Positions 5,313-5,517 of a DNA stretch of 5,517 nucleotides are shown piece by piece. Both the position numbers and the translations under genes were made by a program. The notes below the pieces were generated by a model. The model saw only the letters and a list, made by a program, of their open reading frames with translations. It made no database searches and had not been told where the DNA came from. Each line of letters begins with the position of its first letter. Positions within the stretch are counted from its first letter, which is position 1. Source of the DNA: Sulfurimonas sp. (lineage in GTDB: Bacteria; Campylobacterota; Campylobacteria; Campylobacterales; Sulfurimonadaceae); contig JAMOMX010000442.1 of assembly GCA_027066935.1 (NCBI GenBank), positions 1-5,517 on the forward strand, in the 5' to 3' direction.

Positions 5313-5517
5313 TTTTAACAATCCTGCCATCTTTCAAAGAGACTAGTCTCTTTGCCATATTAATTACCAAAGGATCATGTGAAGAGAAGATAATCGTAAT
5401 TCCCTCTTTTTCATTTAATTTTTGCATCATATCCATAAGCTCCGTTGCACTTGCACTATCTAGGTTTGCTGTTGGCTCATCTGCCAAAATAAGTTTTGGT
5501 TTGGATGCAACGGCACG
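5296..5517 (-). CDS. ABC transporter ATP-binding protein (LolD/MacB-like), C-terminal part only
   Basis: The last 73 codons of an ABC ATPase run off the right edge of the window; the true N-terminus is outside, and the TTG at 5487 is an internal Leu. The visible protein begins RAVASKPKLILADEP, which is the helix after the LSGGQ signature followed by Walker B, then the D-loop TANLDSASATELM and the switch-His FSSHDPLVINMAKRLVSLKDGRIV. The ADEPTANLD wording and the short C-terminus with no extra domain fit the LolD/MacB/FtsE group of small ATPases that pair with FtsX-like permeases; that subgroup is inference from style. The stop at 5298-5296 lies inside the downstream barrel gene, consistent with translational coupling. 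Confidence 0.9.
   Translation of the reverse strand, partial: RAVASKPKLILADEPTANLDSASATELMDMMQKLNEKEGITIIFSSHDPLVINMAKRLVSLKDGRIVKNETLS

Noticed and set aside
1..5517. tRNA, rRNA, CRISPR array or riboswitch
   Set aside because: No cloverleaf, regularly spaced repeats or conserved RNA motif was seen on either strand by eye.

Overview
The window is AT-rich, with Lys/Asn/Ile-rich proteins, very tight gene packing and short leaders. Together with an outer-membrane beta-barrel gene (so a Gram-negative envelope), this suggests a Campylobacterota-type genome (Sulfurimonas/Sulfurovum/Arcobacter-like). That placement is inference from composition and protein flavour; no rRNA or marker gene is present. 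The layout is that of an accessory region: the end of an insertion sequence, a probable defence operon, a toxin-antitoxin pair, and then the edge of an envelope-transport operon.

Region 1 (1 to about 930) is the right-hand part of an IS21-family element. It holds the last codons of the istA transposase, a complete istB helper ATPase, and a right end with repeated GGCCA-type motifs. The insertion seems to end shortly before 947, where a 46-codon reading frame of unknown origin begins (947-1087). That frame is either a small gene or the tail of a gene cut by the element.

Region 2 (about 1127-3637) is the most interesting part: a compact three-gene operon on the + strand. It consists of (a) a 329-aa ABC/SMC-type AAA ATPase of the AAA_15/AAA_21/OLD-like class, (b) a 172-aa protein with a PD-(D/E)XK-like nuclease motif, overlapping the ATPase by 8 bp, and (c) a WYL-domain transcription factor starting one base after the nuclease stop. 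A perfect 24-bp palindrome sits immediately upstream of the probable -10 box and is the obvious candidate operator. The reading I favour is a self-regulated anti-phage or anti-plasmid system: the ATPase senses and gates, the nuclease-like protein is the effector, and the WYL protein represses until a signal arrives. I do not recognise this exact combination as a named system.

Region 3 (3693-4301, - strand) is a type II toxin-antitoxin module: a ribbon-helix-helix antitoxin followed by a MazF/PemK-family endoribonuclease, overlapping by one base, with its own promoter. It converges on the WYL gene.

Region 4 (4371-5517, - strand) is the downstream end of a chromosomal-looking envelope operon: the C-terminal third of an ABC-transporter ATPase (LolD/MacB-like), then a signal-peptide-bearing outer-membrane beta-barrel protein whose start overlaps the ATPase gene by 17 bp. 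No tRNA, rRNA, CRISPR array or convincing intrinsic terminator was seen.
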